Of a stretch of DNA of 64,000 bases, positions 21,739 to 30,879 are shown one piece after another. How positions within the stretch are numbered: the first letter of the stretch is position 1; each line of letters opens with the position of its first letter. The notes under the pieces are model-generated. The model was not told the DNA's origin. It did not search any database and saw nothing but the letters and a program-made list of their open reading frames with translations. Position numbers and translations under genes: made by a program. Origin of the DNA: Vogesella alkaliphila (GTDB lineage Bacteria; Pseudomonadota; Gammaproteobacteria; Burkholderiales; Chromobacteriaceae); assembly GCF_014652475.1 (NCBI RefSeq), contig NZ_BMYW01000003.1, positions 306,039-370,038 on the forward strand, in the 5' to 3' direction.

Positions 21739-22197
21739 TTACTGCATCGTGGGTTCGCCGTGCAGCGCGCACAGCAGGTCTTCGCCGAGCAGGATCGGTA
21801 GTTCCGCGCCTTGCGCCCACAGCACCATCAGTGCCGCCAGCTTGGCGCTGGGCAGGGAGATCTCGTCGTCCGGCATCGCCAGCAGGCGGTCGATCAGCAT
21901 TTCGCGCTGCGCCGGTGACAGCGCGCCGTTGGCTTCCAGGAACAGGATCAGGCCGCGGATCTCGCCGCTGAGGCGGGCGTTTTCTTCCGCGCTGAAGCAG
22001 CGGAAACCGCTGCCGGCATCGGCGCCGTCGTAGCTGCCGTCGTTGAGCTGGTTCAGGCCGTCCAGCCAGTCCAGTGCGTCGCTGATTTCCTCGTTTTCAA
22101 AGCCGGCCGCCGCCAGCTGGCGACCGAGGTCGTCACGTTCCGGGCAGGCTGCAGGGTCGTTGAATTCTTCGAGAAGATAGGCGAGAACATCAAACAT
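21739..22197 (-). CDS. smg: Smg family protein (DUF494)
   Basis: The 152-residue acidic helical protein starts MFDVLAYLLEEFND, the family hallmark, and keeps the GFENEEISDALDWL segment. Smg is nearly always next to dprA and topA or def in proteobacteria, as here, but its biochemical role is not established. It follows dprA by 18 bases on the minus strand and probably shares its transcript. The gene ends before a strong terminator. Confidence 0.92.
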   Translation of the reverse strand: MFDVLAYLLEEFNDPAACPERDDLGRQLAAAGFENEEISDALDWLDGLNQLNDGSYDGADAGSGFRCFSAEENARLSGEIRGLILFLEANGALSPAQREMLIDRLLAMPDDEISLPSAKLAALMVLWAQGAELPILLGEDLLCALHGEPTMQ

Positions 22198-22215
22198 CGT
22201 TATTTAATCATCGGG

Positions 22216-23325
22216 TTAGGTGGGACGGCTTGGCGCCGGTGATCGGCGCTGGTAGCGCCCGCCGTCCAGACTTTCGATGTGTCCGGCCAGCTCAAGCTCA
22301 AGAAGCATCGCGTAAAGCTCCCCTGCCGTCAACTTGAGTCGTGCCGCCAGGGTGTCGCTGTCGACCGGGTCGTAGCCGATGGCGGCCAGCAAGGGGTGGG
22401 CGGCGGCGTCGCCGGCGGCGGGCGTGGCCGCGGCGGCGGTGACGGCGGCGGAAGGCAGGCGGCCGATCTCGTCCAGCACGTCGTCGGCGCTCTCCACCAG
22501 CCGGGCGCCGTCCCGGATCAGGCGGTGGCAGCCGCGCGCCTGCGGGTTGTGGATGGAGCCGGGGATGGCCATCACGTCGCGGCCGGCTTCCAGCGCCAGC
22601 CGCGCGGTGATCAGCGAGCCGCTCTGTGGCGCGGCCTCGACCACCAGGCAGCCGCGGGCAAGGCCGGCGATGATGCGGTTGCGCTGCGGGAAGTGGCCGG
22701 CCAGCGGCGGGGTGCCGAGCGCGAACTCGGACAGGATCAGGCCGTGGCCGGCGATGCGGTGTGCCAGCTCGCGGTTGCGCGCCGGATAGACGCGGTCGAT
22801 GCCGGTGCCGATCACGGCGATGGTGCTGGCCGCCTCGGGCAGCGCGCCCTCGTGCGCGGCGGCGTCGATGCCGCCGGCCAGGCCGCTGACGATGCTGTAG
22901 CCGTGTGCGGCCAACCTTTGGGCAAAGGTGCGGGCGTTGTCCGCGCCCTGCGGCGTGGCGTGGCGGCTGCCGACCACCGCCAGCATCGGCTGCGCGAGCA
23001 GGGCGCGCCGGCCGCGGGCGAACAGCAGCGGCGGGGCGCTGCCGGCCTCGGCCAGCTGGCAGGGGTAGTCGTCGTCGTTGAGCGTCAGCAGGTGGCAGTC
23101 CGCGCCTTCTGCCCACCGCAGCGCGGCGTCGGCGGCGCGGGCGCCGTCACCGGCGTCCAGTGCCGCCAGCGTCTTGCCGTCGAGGATGTCGCGCAGCTGG
23201 CCGTGGCCGGCACGGAGTACATGGCCGGCATCGCCGAAGCGCTGCAGCAGCTGCAGGAAGCGTTGCGGGCCGATGCCGGGGGTCAGCGCCAGCGTGGTCC
23301 AGTCGAGCAGGGAGTGCGGGCTCAC
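22216..23325 (-). CDS. dprA: DNA processing protein DprA
   Basis: DprA binds incoming single-stranded DNA and loads RecA during natural transformation. The 369-residue protein has an N-terminal SAM-like region, the Rossmann-fold core with AVVGSRHATPQG, GYSIVSGLAGGIDAAAHEGAL, GTGIDRVYPARNRELA and FPQRNRIIAGL, and a C-terminal winged-helix-like region. The start is GTG at 23325, overlapping the LysM gene stop (GTGA). The repeat word at 22906-22920 is read in frame as Gln-Arg-Leu-Ala-Ala. Its presence shows transformation machinery is at least partly encoded, relevant to reading the repeat as an uptake signal. Confidence 0.93.
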   Translation of the reverse strand: MSPHSLLDWTTLALTPGIGPQRFLQLLQRFGDAGHVLRAGHGQLRDILDGKTLAALDAGDGARAADAALRWAEGADCHLLTLNDDDYPCQLAEAGSAPPLLFARGRRALLAQPMLAVVGSRHATPQGADNARTFAQRLAAHGYSIVSGLAGGIDAAAHEGALPEAASTIAVIGTGIDRVYPARNRELAHRIAGHGLILSEFALGTPPLAGHFPQRNRIIAGLARGCLVVEAAPQSGSLITARLALEAGRDVMAIPGSIHNPQARGCHRLIRDGARLVESADDVLDEIGRLPSAAVTAAAATPAAGDAAAHPLLAAIGYDPVDSDTLAARLKLTAGELYAMLLELELAGHIESLDGGRYQRRSPAPSRPT

Positions 23326-24338
23326 GGTTGTGCGATGCGGTCCTTGACCAAGATAGGCTGGGTGGCGTCCAGCACCAGCGCGTAGGACGCCTTGTTGAAC
23401 ACGCGGAACACGATCAGGCGGCCGACTTTCTCGCTGGGCAGGGTCACCTGCTGCTTCTTGTCGACGCTGATCTGGCGCGGTGCGCGGTAGATGCCGAACA
23501 CGTGGCCGACCTCGACGCCGTCGCGCGCGCCGCGGTTGATCAGCACGTTGAACTGCTGGCCGATCTCGTTGACGCCGGCGTAGCTGGTGACGATGCGGCC
23601 TTCCAGCTCCGGTGGCGGCTCGTGCGGGGTGTAGTTGAGCAGCGGCGCGGGCAGGCTCTTCAGCAGGTGGTCGCCGACCAGCACTTCTTCCGCGATCTTG
23701 CGCACGCTGAGGGTGGACACCTCGTCCAGCTTGTCGACCATCAGGTCGCCGCCGTAGGTGGCCTCATGGCCGAGCACCTCGCCGCTGTCCGGGTCGGTGA
23801 TGGTGCGCCCCAGGCGGTAGGCCTGCCACAAGCCGCCGGCGTCCAGCCCCTGGCTGTAGGCGCGGTCGGTGGTGGACAGGATCACGCGGTTGTCGGGGCC
23901 GGCGATGATCTTCGGCGACCGCAGGTAGCTGGCCTCGTCCTCGATCAGCAGCGGGCGCTTGAGGAAGGGGTCGATGATCTTGGCCGGGATGGTGGGAATG
24001 GCGCCATCCAGCTGCTCGGCGCGCACCCGCGGCGACAGCTTGACCACGCGCAGCGCGCTGCTGTCGAGGCGCAGCCGCGGCTTGCCGTCGACCATCTCCA
24101 GGTACAGCACGTTGCCGGGGTAGATCCAGTGCGGGTTTTTCACCTCGTCGCGGTTCATGTTCCACAGCTGCGGCCATTTCCACGGCGCGGTCAGGTAGCG
24201 GCCGGAGATGTCCCACAGCGTGTCGCCGCGTTTGACCACGTAGCGTTGCGGCGCATCCGGCCGCAGTTGCAGGGTGTCGGCAAATGCGGCGGCGGACAGG
24301 CCCAGCGCGAGGATGAGCGGTATAATAGGTTTAAACAT
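23322..24338 (-). CDS. LysM domain protein, exported
   Basis: The 338-residue protein has a signal peptide (MFKPIIPLILALGLSAAAFA) and a LysM domain just after it (YVVKRGDTLWDISGRYL...WPQLWNMNRDEVKNPHWIYPG), which binds peptidoglycan. The rest, about 250 residues, matches the uncharacterised protein commonly found upstream of dprA in betaproteobacteria and Neisseria. The ATG at 24338 is taken as start because the signal peptide begins there. It is divergent from def and overlaps dprA by four bases, so translation is coupled. A role in DNA uptake has been suggested only by position. Confidence 0.85.
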   Translation of the reverse strand: MFKPIIPLILALGLSAAAFADTLQLRPDAPQRYVVKRGDTLWDISGRYLTAPWKWPQLWNMNRDEVKNPHWIYPGNVLYLEMVDGKPRLRLDSSALRVVKLSPRVRAEQLDGAIPTIPAKIIDPFLKRPLLIEDEASYLRSPKIIAGPDNRVILSTTDRAYSQGLDAGGLWQAYRLGRTITDPDSGEVLGHEATYGGDLMVDKLDEVSTLSVRKIAEEVLVGDHLLKSLPAPLLNYTPHEPPPELEGRIVTSYAGVNEIGQQFNVLINRGARDGVEVGHVFGIYRAPRQISVDKKQQVTLPSEKVGRLIVFRVFNKASYALVLDATQPILVKDRIAQP

Positions 24339-24452
24339 CGATGAATGACCCCACCTGACCGGCACTGGCTCAGTAATTTATAGTGAAACCGGATGCTGGC
24401 AACATTATCGTTGCCTGTCACGGCATCCTACAACTGGAATAACGGTTTGATT

Positions 24453-24956
24453 ATGGCACTGCTCAACATCCTGCATTATCCCGACCCGCGTCTGCACAAG
24501 GTTGCGCGGCCGGTAACCAGCTTCGACAGCGCGCTGCAGCAGCAGATCGACAATATGTTCGAAACCATGTACGAGGCCAAGGGCATCGGCCTCGCGGCGA
24601 CGCAGGTGGACTTCCACCAGCGCCTGATCGTGATCGATATCTCCGAGGACCGCAACGAGCCGCGCGTGTTCATCAACCCGGAGTTCCTGCAAAAGGACGG
24701 CGAGACGGTGTACGAGGAGGGCTGCCTGTCGGTGCCCGGCATCTACGACAAGGTGACCCGCGCCGAGCACGTGAAGGTGCGCGCGCAGGACGCCAGGGGC
24801 GAGTTCTTCGAGCTGGAAACCGGTGGCCTGCTGGCGATCTGCCTGCAGCACGAGGTGGACCACCTCGACGGCAAGGTGTTCGTCGAATACCTGTCCGACC
24901 TGAAACAGAACCGCATCCGTACCAAGCTGAAAAAGCGCGAGAAGCACACCCTGTAA
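24453..24956 (+). CDS. def: Peptide deformylase
   Basis: Def removes the N-formyl group from nascent proteins. The 167-residue enzyme has all three metalloprotease motifs: [18 protein letters not shown] (Cys ligand) and HEVDHLDG (two His ligands and the catalytic Glu). The ATG at 24453 gives the conserved [14 protein letters not shown] start; the frame extends upstream to 24393 without support. It lies 73 bases before fmt, its functional partner, with a palindromic copy of the dispersed repeat between them. The spacer to the divergent LysM gene (24339-24452) must hold both promoters. Confidence 0.97.
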   Translation: MALLNILHYPDPRLHKVARPVTSFDSALQQQIDNMFETMYEAKGIGLAATQVDFHQRLIVIDISEDRNEPRVFINPEFLQKDGETVYEEGCLSVPGIYDKVTRAEHVKVRAQDARGEFFELETGGLLAICLQHEVDHLDGKVFVEYLSDLKQNRIRTKLKKREKHTL

Positions 24957-24959
24957 GCG

Positions 24960-24979
24960 TGCGGCCAACCTTGGCCGCA
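24960..24979. repeat. Palindromic fused repeat between def and fmt
   Basis: TGCGGCCAACCTTGGCCGCA begins 4 bases after the def stop. It can form a hairpin of 8-9 bp with a tiny loop. No T-run follows, and fmt continues in the same direction. Confidence 0.85.
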
Positions 24980-25029
24980 GCCTGATGCGGGGCACGCCAG
25001 TCGTGCCCCGTTGCATTTGAGGATTCCCG

Positions 25030-25950
25030 ATGAAACTGATTTTTGCCGGCACCCCGGTATTCGCCGCCGCCGCCTTGCAGGCGCTGATTGACGCCGGTCA
25101 CGACATCGCGCTGGTGCTGACGCAGCCGGACCGTCCGGCCGGGCGCGGCATGAAGCTGAAGCCCAGCCCGGTGAAGGAACTGGCGCTCAAGCACGGCCTG
25201 CGCGTGGAGCAGCCGCTGACGCTGAAGACGCCGGAAGCGCAGGCGCTGGTGGCTGAAGTGGGGGCCGACGCGATGGTGGTGGCCGCCTACGGCCTGCTGC
25301 TGCCCAAGGCGGTGCTGGACATGCCGGCGCGCGGCTGCCTGAACATCCACGCCTCGCTGCTGCCGCGCTGGCGCGGTGCGGCGCCGATCCAGCGCGCCAT
25401 CCTGGCCGGCGACGCGGAAACCGGCATCACCATCATGCAGATGGACGTCGGCCTCGATACCGGCGACATGCTGAGCGTCCACCCGCTGACTATCGCGGCC
25501 GACGACTCCGCCGCCAGCCTGCACGACAAGCTGGCCGCGCTCGGCGCCGACGCCATCGTCAGCACCCTGGCGCGGCTGGACGCCTGCGTGGCCCAGAAAC
25601 AGCCGGAAGAGGGCGTCACCTACGCCGCCAAGCTGAGCAAGGACGAGGCGCGCATCGACTGGACGCAGCCGGCGGAAGACATCGCCCGCGCCATCCGCGC
25701 CTACAACCCGGCGCCGGGCGCGCACACGCTCTTGGGCGGCGAGGCGCTGAAGCTGTGGCAGGCGCACGCCGTCGCCGGCACGGCGCCGGCCGGCGAGGTG
25801 CTGCGCGCCGACGCCGATGGCGTGGTGGTCGGCACCGGTAACGGCCTGCTGGTGCTGACCCAGCTGCAGGCCGCCGGTGGCAAAAGGTTGGCCGCACGCG
25901 AGTTTGTCGCCGGTCGCAGTGCGCTGGCGGGAACCCTGCTCGGGGCTTGA
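25030..25950 (+). CDS. fmt: Methionyl-tRNA formyltransferase
   Basis: Fmt formylates initiator Met-tRNA using 10-formyl-tetrahydrofolate. The 306-residue protein shows the family start [19 protein letters not shown], the folate-binding [21 protein letters not shown] and the [19 protein letters not shown] segment of the C-terminal domain. GAGGAT stands before the ATG. The dispersed repeat at 25884-25896 is read as Lys-Arg-Leu-Ala-Ala-Arg, and one Leu-Leu is CTC-TTG. It is grouped with def upstream and htpX downstream. Confidence 0.97.
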   Translation: MKLIFAGTPVFAAAALQALIDAGHDIALVLTQPDRPAGRGMKLKPSPVKELALKHGLRVEQPLTLKTPEAQALVAEVGADAMVVAAYGLLLPKAVLDMPARGCLNIHASLLPRWRGAAPIQRAILAGDAETGITIMQMDVGLDTGDMLSVHPLTIAADDSAASLHDKLAALGADAIVSTLARLDACVAQKQPEEGVTYAAKLSKDEARIDWTQPAEDIARAIRAYNPAPGAHTLLGGEALKLWQAHAVAGTAPAGEVLRADADGVVVGTGNGLLVLTQLQAAGGKRLAAREFVAGRSALAGTLLGA

Positions 25951-26007
25951 TATTCCAATGCCCATGGCCCCATATCGGGAGCATGGCTTTGTACAAAGGA
26001 GGACGCG

Positions 26008-26862
26008 ATGGGCTTTAACTGGCTGAAAACCACCATCCTGATGGCGGCGATCGTGGCGCTGTTCGGCATGATCGGCGGCATGATCGGCGGCCAGAGCGGC
26101 ATGCTGCTGGCGCTCTTGTTCGGCGGCGCGATGAACGTGTTTGCCTACTGGAACTCCGACAAAATGGTGTTGCGCATGTACAACGCGCAGGAGGTCGACG
26201 CCCGCACCGCGCCGGAGCTGTACAACATGGTGGCCGAGCTGGCGCAGCGCGCGCAGATGCCTATGCCGCGGGTGTACGTGATCCACGAGGAGCAGCCGAA
26301 CGCGTTCGCCACCGGCCGCAATCCGGAGCACGCGGCGGTGGCGGCCACTACCGGCATCATGCGCATGCTGGACTACCGCGAGCTGCGCGGCGTGATGGCG
26401 CACGAGCTGGCCCACGTCAAGCACCGCGACACGCTGATCTCCACCATCAGCGCCACCATGGCCGGTGCCATCTCGGCGCTGGCCAACTTCGCGATGTTCT
26501 TCGGCGGTCGCGACGAGGAAGGGCGGCCGGCCAACCCAATCGCCAGCATCGCGGTGGCGCTGCTGGCGCCCTTGGCGGCCAGCCTGATCCAGATGGCGAT
26601 CTCGCGCGCGCGCGAATTCGAGGCCGACCGCGGCGGCGCCGAGATCAGCGGCGACCCGCTGGCGCTGGCCAGCGCGCTGCAGAAGATCGAGTACTACGCG
26701 CAGGGCCGCATCATGCCGGCGGCCGAGGCACATCCGGAAACGGCGCAGATGATGATCATCAACCCGTTGTCCGGCGGCGGCCTCAGCAGCCTGTTCCGCA
26801 CCCACCCGCACACCGAGGAGCGCATCGCCCGCCTCAATCAGATAGCGCGCAACGGTCGCTGA
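26008..26862 (+). CDS. htpX: Zinc metalloprotease HtpX
   Basis: HtpX is a membrane-bound M48 protease that degrades misfolded inner-membrane proteins. The 284-residue protein has two hydrophobic segments at the N-terminus, the catalytic HELAH at 132-136 and the downstream [12 protein letters not shown] motif with the third zinc ligand, plus a hydrophobic pair after the active site. AAAGGAGG is a near-perfect ribosome site before the ATG. It is 57 bases after fmt. Expression in relatives responds to envelope stress, but no such operator is evident here. Confidence 0.96.
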   Translation: MGFNWLKTTILMAAIVALFGMIGGMIGGQSGMLLALLFGGAMNVFAYWNSDKMVLRMYNAQEVDARTAPELYNMVAELAQRAQMPMPRVYVIHEEQPNAFATGRNPEHAAVAATTGIMRMLDYRELRGVMAHELAHVKHRDTLISTISATMAGAISALANFAMFFGGRDEEGRPANPIASIAVALLAPLAASLIQMAISRAREFEADRGGAEISGDPLALASALQKIEYYAQGRIMPAAEAHPETAQMMIINPLSGGGLSSLFRTHPHTEERIARLNQIARNGR

Positions 26863-26889
26863 CCGGTATCATTGCACCATTATTTAAAA

Positions 26890-26923
26890 CGGCCACCGTT
26901 CCCTGTGCGAACGGTGGCCGGTT
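26890..26923 (+). terminator. Hairpin after htpX
   Basis: CGGCCACCGTT (26890-26900) pairs perfectly with 26910-26920 around a 9-base loop, followed by GTTTC. The weak T-run suggests partial termination before rsmB. Confidence 0.6.
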
Positions 26924-26946
26924 TCATTGGAAAGAACCAGACTGAC

Positions 26947-28194
26947 ATGCATCGAATCCAGGAGTTGGCCGCGGGCATCATCGCGCGTGTAGAAGAAGGG
27001 CGTACCCTGACCGAGGCGCTGGGCAATATCCAGCGCAGCGAGACCCTGACGCCCGGCGAGCGCGGCGCGCTGCAGGACATCGCCTACGGCAGCCTGCGCA
27101 ATCTCGGCCAGTTGCGCTTCATCCTGCGGGCGCTGGTGCCCAAGCCGCTGCCGGCGGTGGATGTCGAGCGCCTGCTGCTGGTGGCGCTGTACCAGCTGAT
27201 CCACACCCGTGCCGCGCCGTACGCGGTGGTCGACCAGGCGGTGACGCTGGCGCAGGACCTGGCCGCCGGCCGCCTCAAGGGGCTGGTCAACGGCGTGCTG
27301 CGCAACTTCCTGCGCAACAAGGAGCAGCTGCTGGCCGATGCCCAGGCCGACAACGAGGCGCGCTACAACCACCCGCGCTGGTGGGTGCAGAAGGTGCGCG
27401 CCGCCTATCCGACGCGCTGGACCGACATCCTGGAAAAGAGCAACCGCCATCCGCCGATGACGCTGCGCATCAACCGCCGCCACGGCACCGCCGCCGGCTA
27501 CGTCGAGGCGCTACAGGCGTCCGGTCGCGGCGCCAAGGCGCTCGGCGACTACGCGGTGAAGCTGGATGCGCCGTGCAATGTGCGCGACCTGCCGGGTTTT
27601 GCCGAAGGCTGCGTGTCGGTGCAGGACTTCGGCGCGCAGCAGGCGGCGCTGCGGCTGGATATCGCCGACGGCATGCGGGTGCTGGACGCCTGCGCCGCCC
27701 CCGGCGGCAAGAGCGGCCATTTGCTGGAGTTGGCCGATATTCAGCTCACCGCGCTGGACATCGACGCGACGCGGCTGGAGCGGGTGGCCGAGAACCTGGC
27801 GCGCCTGCAGCTGACGGCAACGTTGGCCGCAGCCGACGCCGCCAAGCCGGACAGCTGGTGGGACGGCGTGCCGTTCGACCGCATCCTCGCCGACGTGCCG
27901 TGCTCGGCCAGCGGCGTGGTGCGCCGCAATCCGGACATCAAGTGGCTGCGCCGGCCGGAAGACTTCGCCGCGCTGGGCCAGCAACAGGCGGCGATGGTGG
28001 ACGCGCTGTGGCCGCTGCTGGCCAAGGGCGGCAAGATGCTGTACGCCACCTGCTCGATCATGCCGGAAGAGAACCAGCAACAGCTGGACGCCTTCCTGCA
28101 GCGTCATCCGGATGCACGCCTGGCCGGCTCCGAACAACTCTTGCCTTCGGCAGACCATGACGGCTTCTACTACGCGCTGCTGGAAAAAGCTTAA
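26947..28194 (+). CDS. rsmB: 16S rRNA m5C967 methyltransferase
   Basis: RsmB methylates C967 of 16S rRNA. The 415-residue protein has an N-terminal NusB-like helical domain and a C-terminal SAM-dependent domain with DACAAPGGKSGHLLEL (SAM site), ADVPCSASGVVRRNPDIKW (Cys releasing the product) and YATCSIMPEEN (nucleophilic Cys). The ATG at 26947 is chosen; the frame continues upstream to 26872 through the hairpin, which is unlikely coding. The repeat word at 27819-27831 is read as Thr-Leu-Ala-Ala. Its end overlaps the DUF4390 gene. Confidence 0.95.
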   Translation: MHRIQELAAGIIARVEEGRTLTEALGNIQRSETLTPGERGALQDIAYGSLRNLGQLRFILRALVPKPLPAVDVERLLLVALYQLIHTRAAPYAVVDQAVTLAQDLAAGRLKGLVNGVLRNFLRNKEQLLADAQADNEARYNHPRWWVQKVRAAYPTRWTDILEKSNRHPPMTLRINRRHGTAAGYVEALQASGRGAKALGDYAVKLDAPCNVRDLPGFAEGCVSVQDFGAQQAALRLDIADGMRVLDACAAPGGKSGHLLELADIQLTALDIDATRLERVAENLARLQLTATLAAADAAKPDSWWDGVPFDRILADVPCSASGVVRRNPDIKWLRRPEDFAALGQQQAAMVDALWPLLAKGGKMLYATCSIMPEENQQQLDAFLQRHPDARLAGSEQLLPSADHDGFYYALLEKA

Positions 28195-28768
28195 GCAACA
28201 GCTGCTGCTGCTCGCCAGCCTGCTGCTGCTGGCGCAGGCCGGGCTGTGCCACGCCGCCGACGGCATCGTGGCGCAGCGGCTGCAGCTGGAGGCGCAGGAC
28301 GGCGCGCTCAGCGTCGCCAGCCGTTACCGCATCACGCTGCCCGCGCAACTGCAGCAGGCGCTGCAGCAGGGCGTGCCGCTGACCTTCCGCCTGACCTTCG
28401 AGCTGACGCGACCGCGCAGCTCGGCCTACTGGCAGCAGCTGTCGCGCTGGTTCGAGCCGACCGCCAGCCTCAGCTTCAAGCTGAGCCACTACGGCCTCAC
28501 CGGGCGCTACCGCGTCACCATCGGCGGCCTGTCCAAGAACTACACCTCGCTCGACGAGGCGCTGGCCGCGGTCGGCAGCATCGCCGGCTGGAAGGTGATG
28601 GACATCGCCGACTGGTCGCCGGCCGAACAGCAGCAGCTGCGCGGCCGCCTGCGGCTGGCGCTGGACCTCGGCCAGCTGCCGCGCCCGTTCCAGCTTAACG
28701 CACTGGGCGCCGACGACTGGGCGATGGATTCCGGCTGGAACGGCATCGCCCCGTCCGGAGGCAACTGA
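28157..28768 (+). CDS. DUF4390 exported protein
   Basis: The 203-residue protein has a signal peptide (LKQQLLLLASLLLLAQAGLCHA) and the DUF4390 body with FELTRPRSSAYWQ and YRVTIGGLSKNYTSLDEAL. Such genes sit between rsmB and ntrY in many betaproteobacteria, which is also the case here; the function is unknown. The ATG at 28157 overlaps the last 38 bases of rsmB in another frame. No ribosome site is clear, so translation is probably coupled to rsmB. The stop overlaps the ntrY start (TGATG). Confidence 0.8.
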   Translation: MTASTTRCWKKLKQQLLLLASLLLLAQAGLCHAADGIVAQRLQLEAQDGALSVASRYRITLPAQLQQALQQGVPLTFRLTFELTRPRSSAYWQQLSRWFEPTASLSFKLSHYGLTGRYRVTIGGLSKNYTSLDEALAAVGSIAGWKVMDIADWSPAEQQQLRGRLRLALDLGQLPRPFQLNALGADDWAMDSGWNGIAPSGGN

Positions 28769-30879
28769 TGCGCTACCCCGTCATCGCCACCGCCTTCGGC
28801 TTCGTGCTGCTGTACCTGCTGGCGATTTCCACCGGCAACACCTCCAAGCTGGCCGAGTACTACTGGTGGGTGTTCGGCCTCAACGCCTTCGGCCTGGCCG
28901 GCCTGCTGGCGGTGGTGGCACGGCAGATGCTGCGCCTGCGCCGGCGGGTGAAAAGCCGCGAGTTCGGCGCCAAACTGACGCAGAAGCTGGTGGTGATGTT
29001 CACCCTGATCGCGCTGCTGCCGGGCATGCTGGTGTTCACCGTTTCCGCGCAGTTCCTGACGCGCAGTATCGAGAGCTGGTTCAACGTCGAGGTGGAAAAC
29101 GCGCTCGACCGCGGCCTGGAGCTGGGGCGCAACGCGCTCGGCTTCGTGCTGTCCGATCTGGGCCGCAAGTCGCGGCTGGTGGCGCGCGACATCGCCGACT
29201 ACGGCGAGCACAGCCTCAGCAGCCAGCTGCTGCGCATGCGCGAGCAGCTGGGGGTGCAGGAGATCGCGGTCTACAACCAGCAGGGGCGGCTGCTGAGCTT
29301 TGCCGGGCCGGACGACGTGCGCTACCTGCCGCGGGCGCCGGATCCGGATGTGCTGCGCAGCCTGCGCCAGCGCAAGAGCCACGAGATCATCGACAGCGCG
29401 CCCGACGGCACGCTGGAGCTGAAGGTGCTGCTGTCCTACCGCAGCTACGTCAACGACCAGACCCAGATCATCCAGATCATCCAGCCGGCGCCGGTGGACA
29501 TCGCCCGCGACGCCGAGCTGATCGAGGACGCGCGCGCCGAGTACCGGCAGCTGGTGCTGTCGCGCGACGGCCTGAAAACCTTCTACATGCTGACGCTGGC
29601 GCTGGTGTTCCTGCTGGCGCTGACCGCGGCGCTGGCGTTCGCGCTGTTCATCTCCGAGCGCCTGTCGGCGCCGCTGTCGGAGCTGGCCGCCGGTACCCGC
29701 GCGGTGGCGCAGGGAGACTTCTCCAAGCGCCATCCGGTGTATCGCAAGGACGAGCTGGGCATCCTCACCACCATGTTCAACCGAATGACGCAGCAGCTGG
29801 ACGAGGCGCGGCTGACCGCCGACGAGAGCCGGCGCCAGCTGGAGTCCGGCAAGCTGTACCTGGAGAGCATCCTCGCCAACCTGTCGACCGGGGTGATTGC
29901 CTTCGACTACAACTGGCAGCTGCGTGCGGCCAACACCAGTGCCTCGCGCATTCTCGGCGTCGACTTCGGCGAGCTGTCCGGCCACGAGCTGCAGGTGTGG
30001 CCGGTGCTGCGTCCGGAGCTGTCGCCGCTGGTGGAGACCATCCTGCGCGAGGCGGCGACCACCAATCCGCACGACTGGCAGCAGCAGATCGACTACCTCG
30101 GTGCGCAGGGGCCGCGCCAGCTGGTGGCGCGCGGTGCCATCCTGCCGGAGCAACCGGCCACCGGCTACGTGGTGGTGTTCGACGACATCACCGAGCTGGG
30201 CCGCGCGCAGCGCGACGCGGCGTGGGGCGAGGTGGCGAAACGGCTGGCGCACGAGATCCGCAACCCGCTGACGCCGATCCAGCTGTCGGCGGAGCGGCTG
30301 GTGATGAAGCTGGCCGACAAGCTGCAGCCGTCGGACGCCGAGATGCTGAAGCGCGCCACCGATACCATCATCAAGCAGGTGACCGCGCTCAAGGGCATGG
30401 TCGACGCCTTCCGCGATTATGCGCGGGCGCCGAAGATCAAACTGGTCAAACTGGAGCTGAATACGCTGCTGCGCGAGGTGCTGGTCCTGTACGAAAGTAA
30501 CCCCGCGCTGAAGGTGGATTTAAGCCTGCAACCCTTGCCAGTCATGGGGGACGCGGCTTTGCTGCGCCAGGTGCTGCACAATCTTTTGCAGAACGCACAA
30601 GATGCAATCCTTGACGCTGACATCCCGATGATTCAAATTAGCACCCGACTAGAAGGAAGGAACGTGCTCGTCTGCGTAGAGGACAACGGTGTTGGCTTCA
30701 GTCCGGACATCCTTCCCCGTGCGTTTGAGCCTTATGTAACCAACAAGGCCAAGGGGACAGGACTGGGACTGGCCGTGGTGAAAAAGATAGTGGAGGAACA
30801 CCATGGACAGATCACCCTTGCCAATGCACAGAGCGGCGGTGCGCGCATCCTTCTCACCCTGCCCTTGCTGGAGGCTTAA
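28768..30879 (+). CDS. ntrY: Sensor histidine kinase NtrY
   Basis: NtrY is the membrane sensor of the NtrYX two-component pair, linked in related bacteria to nitrogen and redox/respiratory control. The 703-residue protein has three or four hydrophobic segments in the first 300 residues, a HAMP domain after LALVFLLALTAALAFALF, a PAS domain (LYLESILANLSTGVIAFDYN), and a kinase core with the H box LAHEIRNPLTPIQLSAERL (His495), the N box HNLLQNAQDAI, and glycine boxes DNGVGFS and GTGLGLAVVKK. It begins by overlap with the DUF4390 stop and ends by overlap with ntrX (TAATG). From about 30.5 kb onward codon use becomes less GC-rich. Confidence 0.95.
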   Translation: MRYPVIATAFGFVLLYLLAISTGNTSKLAEYYWWVFGLNAFGLAGLLAVVARQMLRLRRRVKSREFGAKLTQKLVVMFTLIALLPGMLVFTVSAQFLTRSIESWFNVEVENALDRGLELGRNALGFVLSDLGRKSRLVARDIADYGEHSLSSQLLRMREQLGVQEIAVYNQQGRLLSFAGPDDVRYLPRAPDPDVLRSLRQRKSHEIIDSAPDGTLELKVLLSYRSYVNDQTQIIQIIQPAPVDIARDAELIEDARAEYRQLVLSRDGLKTFYMLTLALVFLLALTAALAFALFISERLSAPLSELAAGTRAVAQGDFSKRHPVYRKDELGILTTMFNRMTQQLDEARLTADESRRQLESGKLYLESILANLSTGVIAFDYNWQLRAANTSASRILGVDFGELSGHELQVWPVLRPELSPLVETILREAATTNPHDWQQQIDYLGAQGPRQLVARGAILPEQPATGYVVVFDDITELGRAQRDAAWGEVAKRLAHEIRNPLTPIQLSAERLVMKLADKLQPSDAEMLKRATDTIIKQVTALKGMVDAFRDYARAPKIKLVKLELNTLLREVLVLYESNPALKVDLSLQPLPVMGDAALLRQVLHNLLQNAQDAILDADIPMIQISTRLEGRNVLVCVEDNGVGFSPDILPRAFEPYVTNKAKGTGLGLAVVKKIVEEHHGQITLANAQSGGARILLTLPLLEA

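Noticed and set aside
29928..29942. A possible word copy TGCGGCCAACACC in ntrY
   Set aside because: It matches only the GCGGCCAAC half and encodes a conserved PAS segment.
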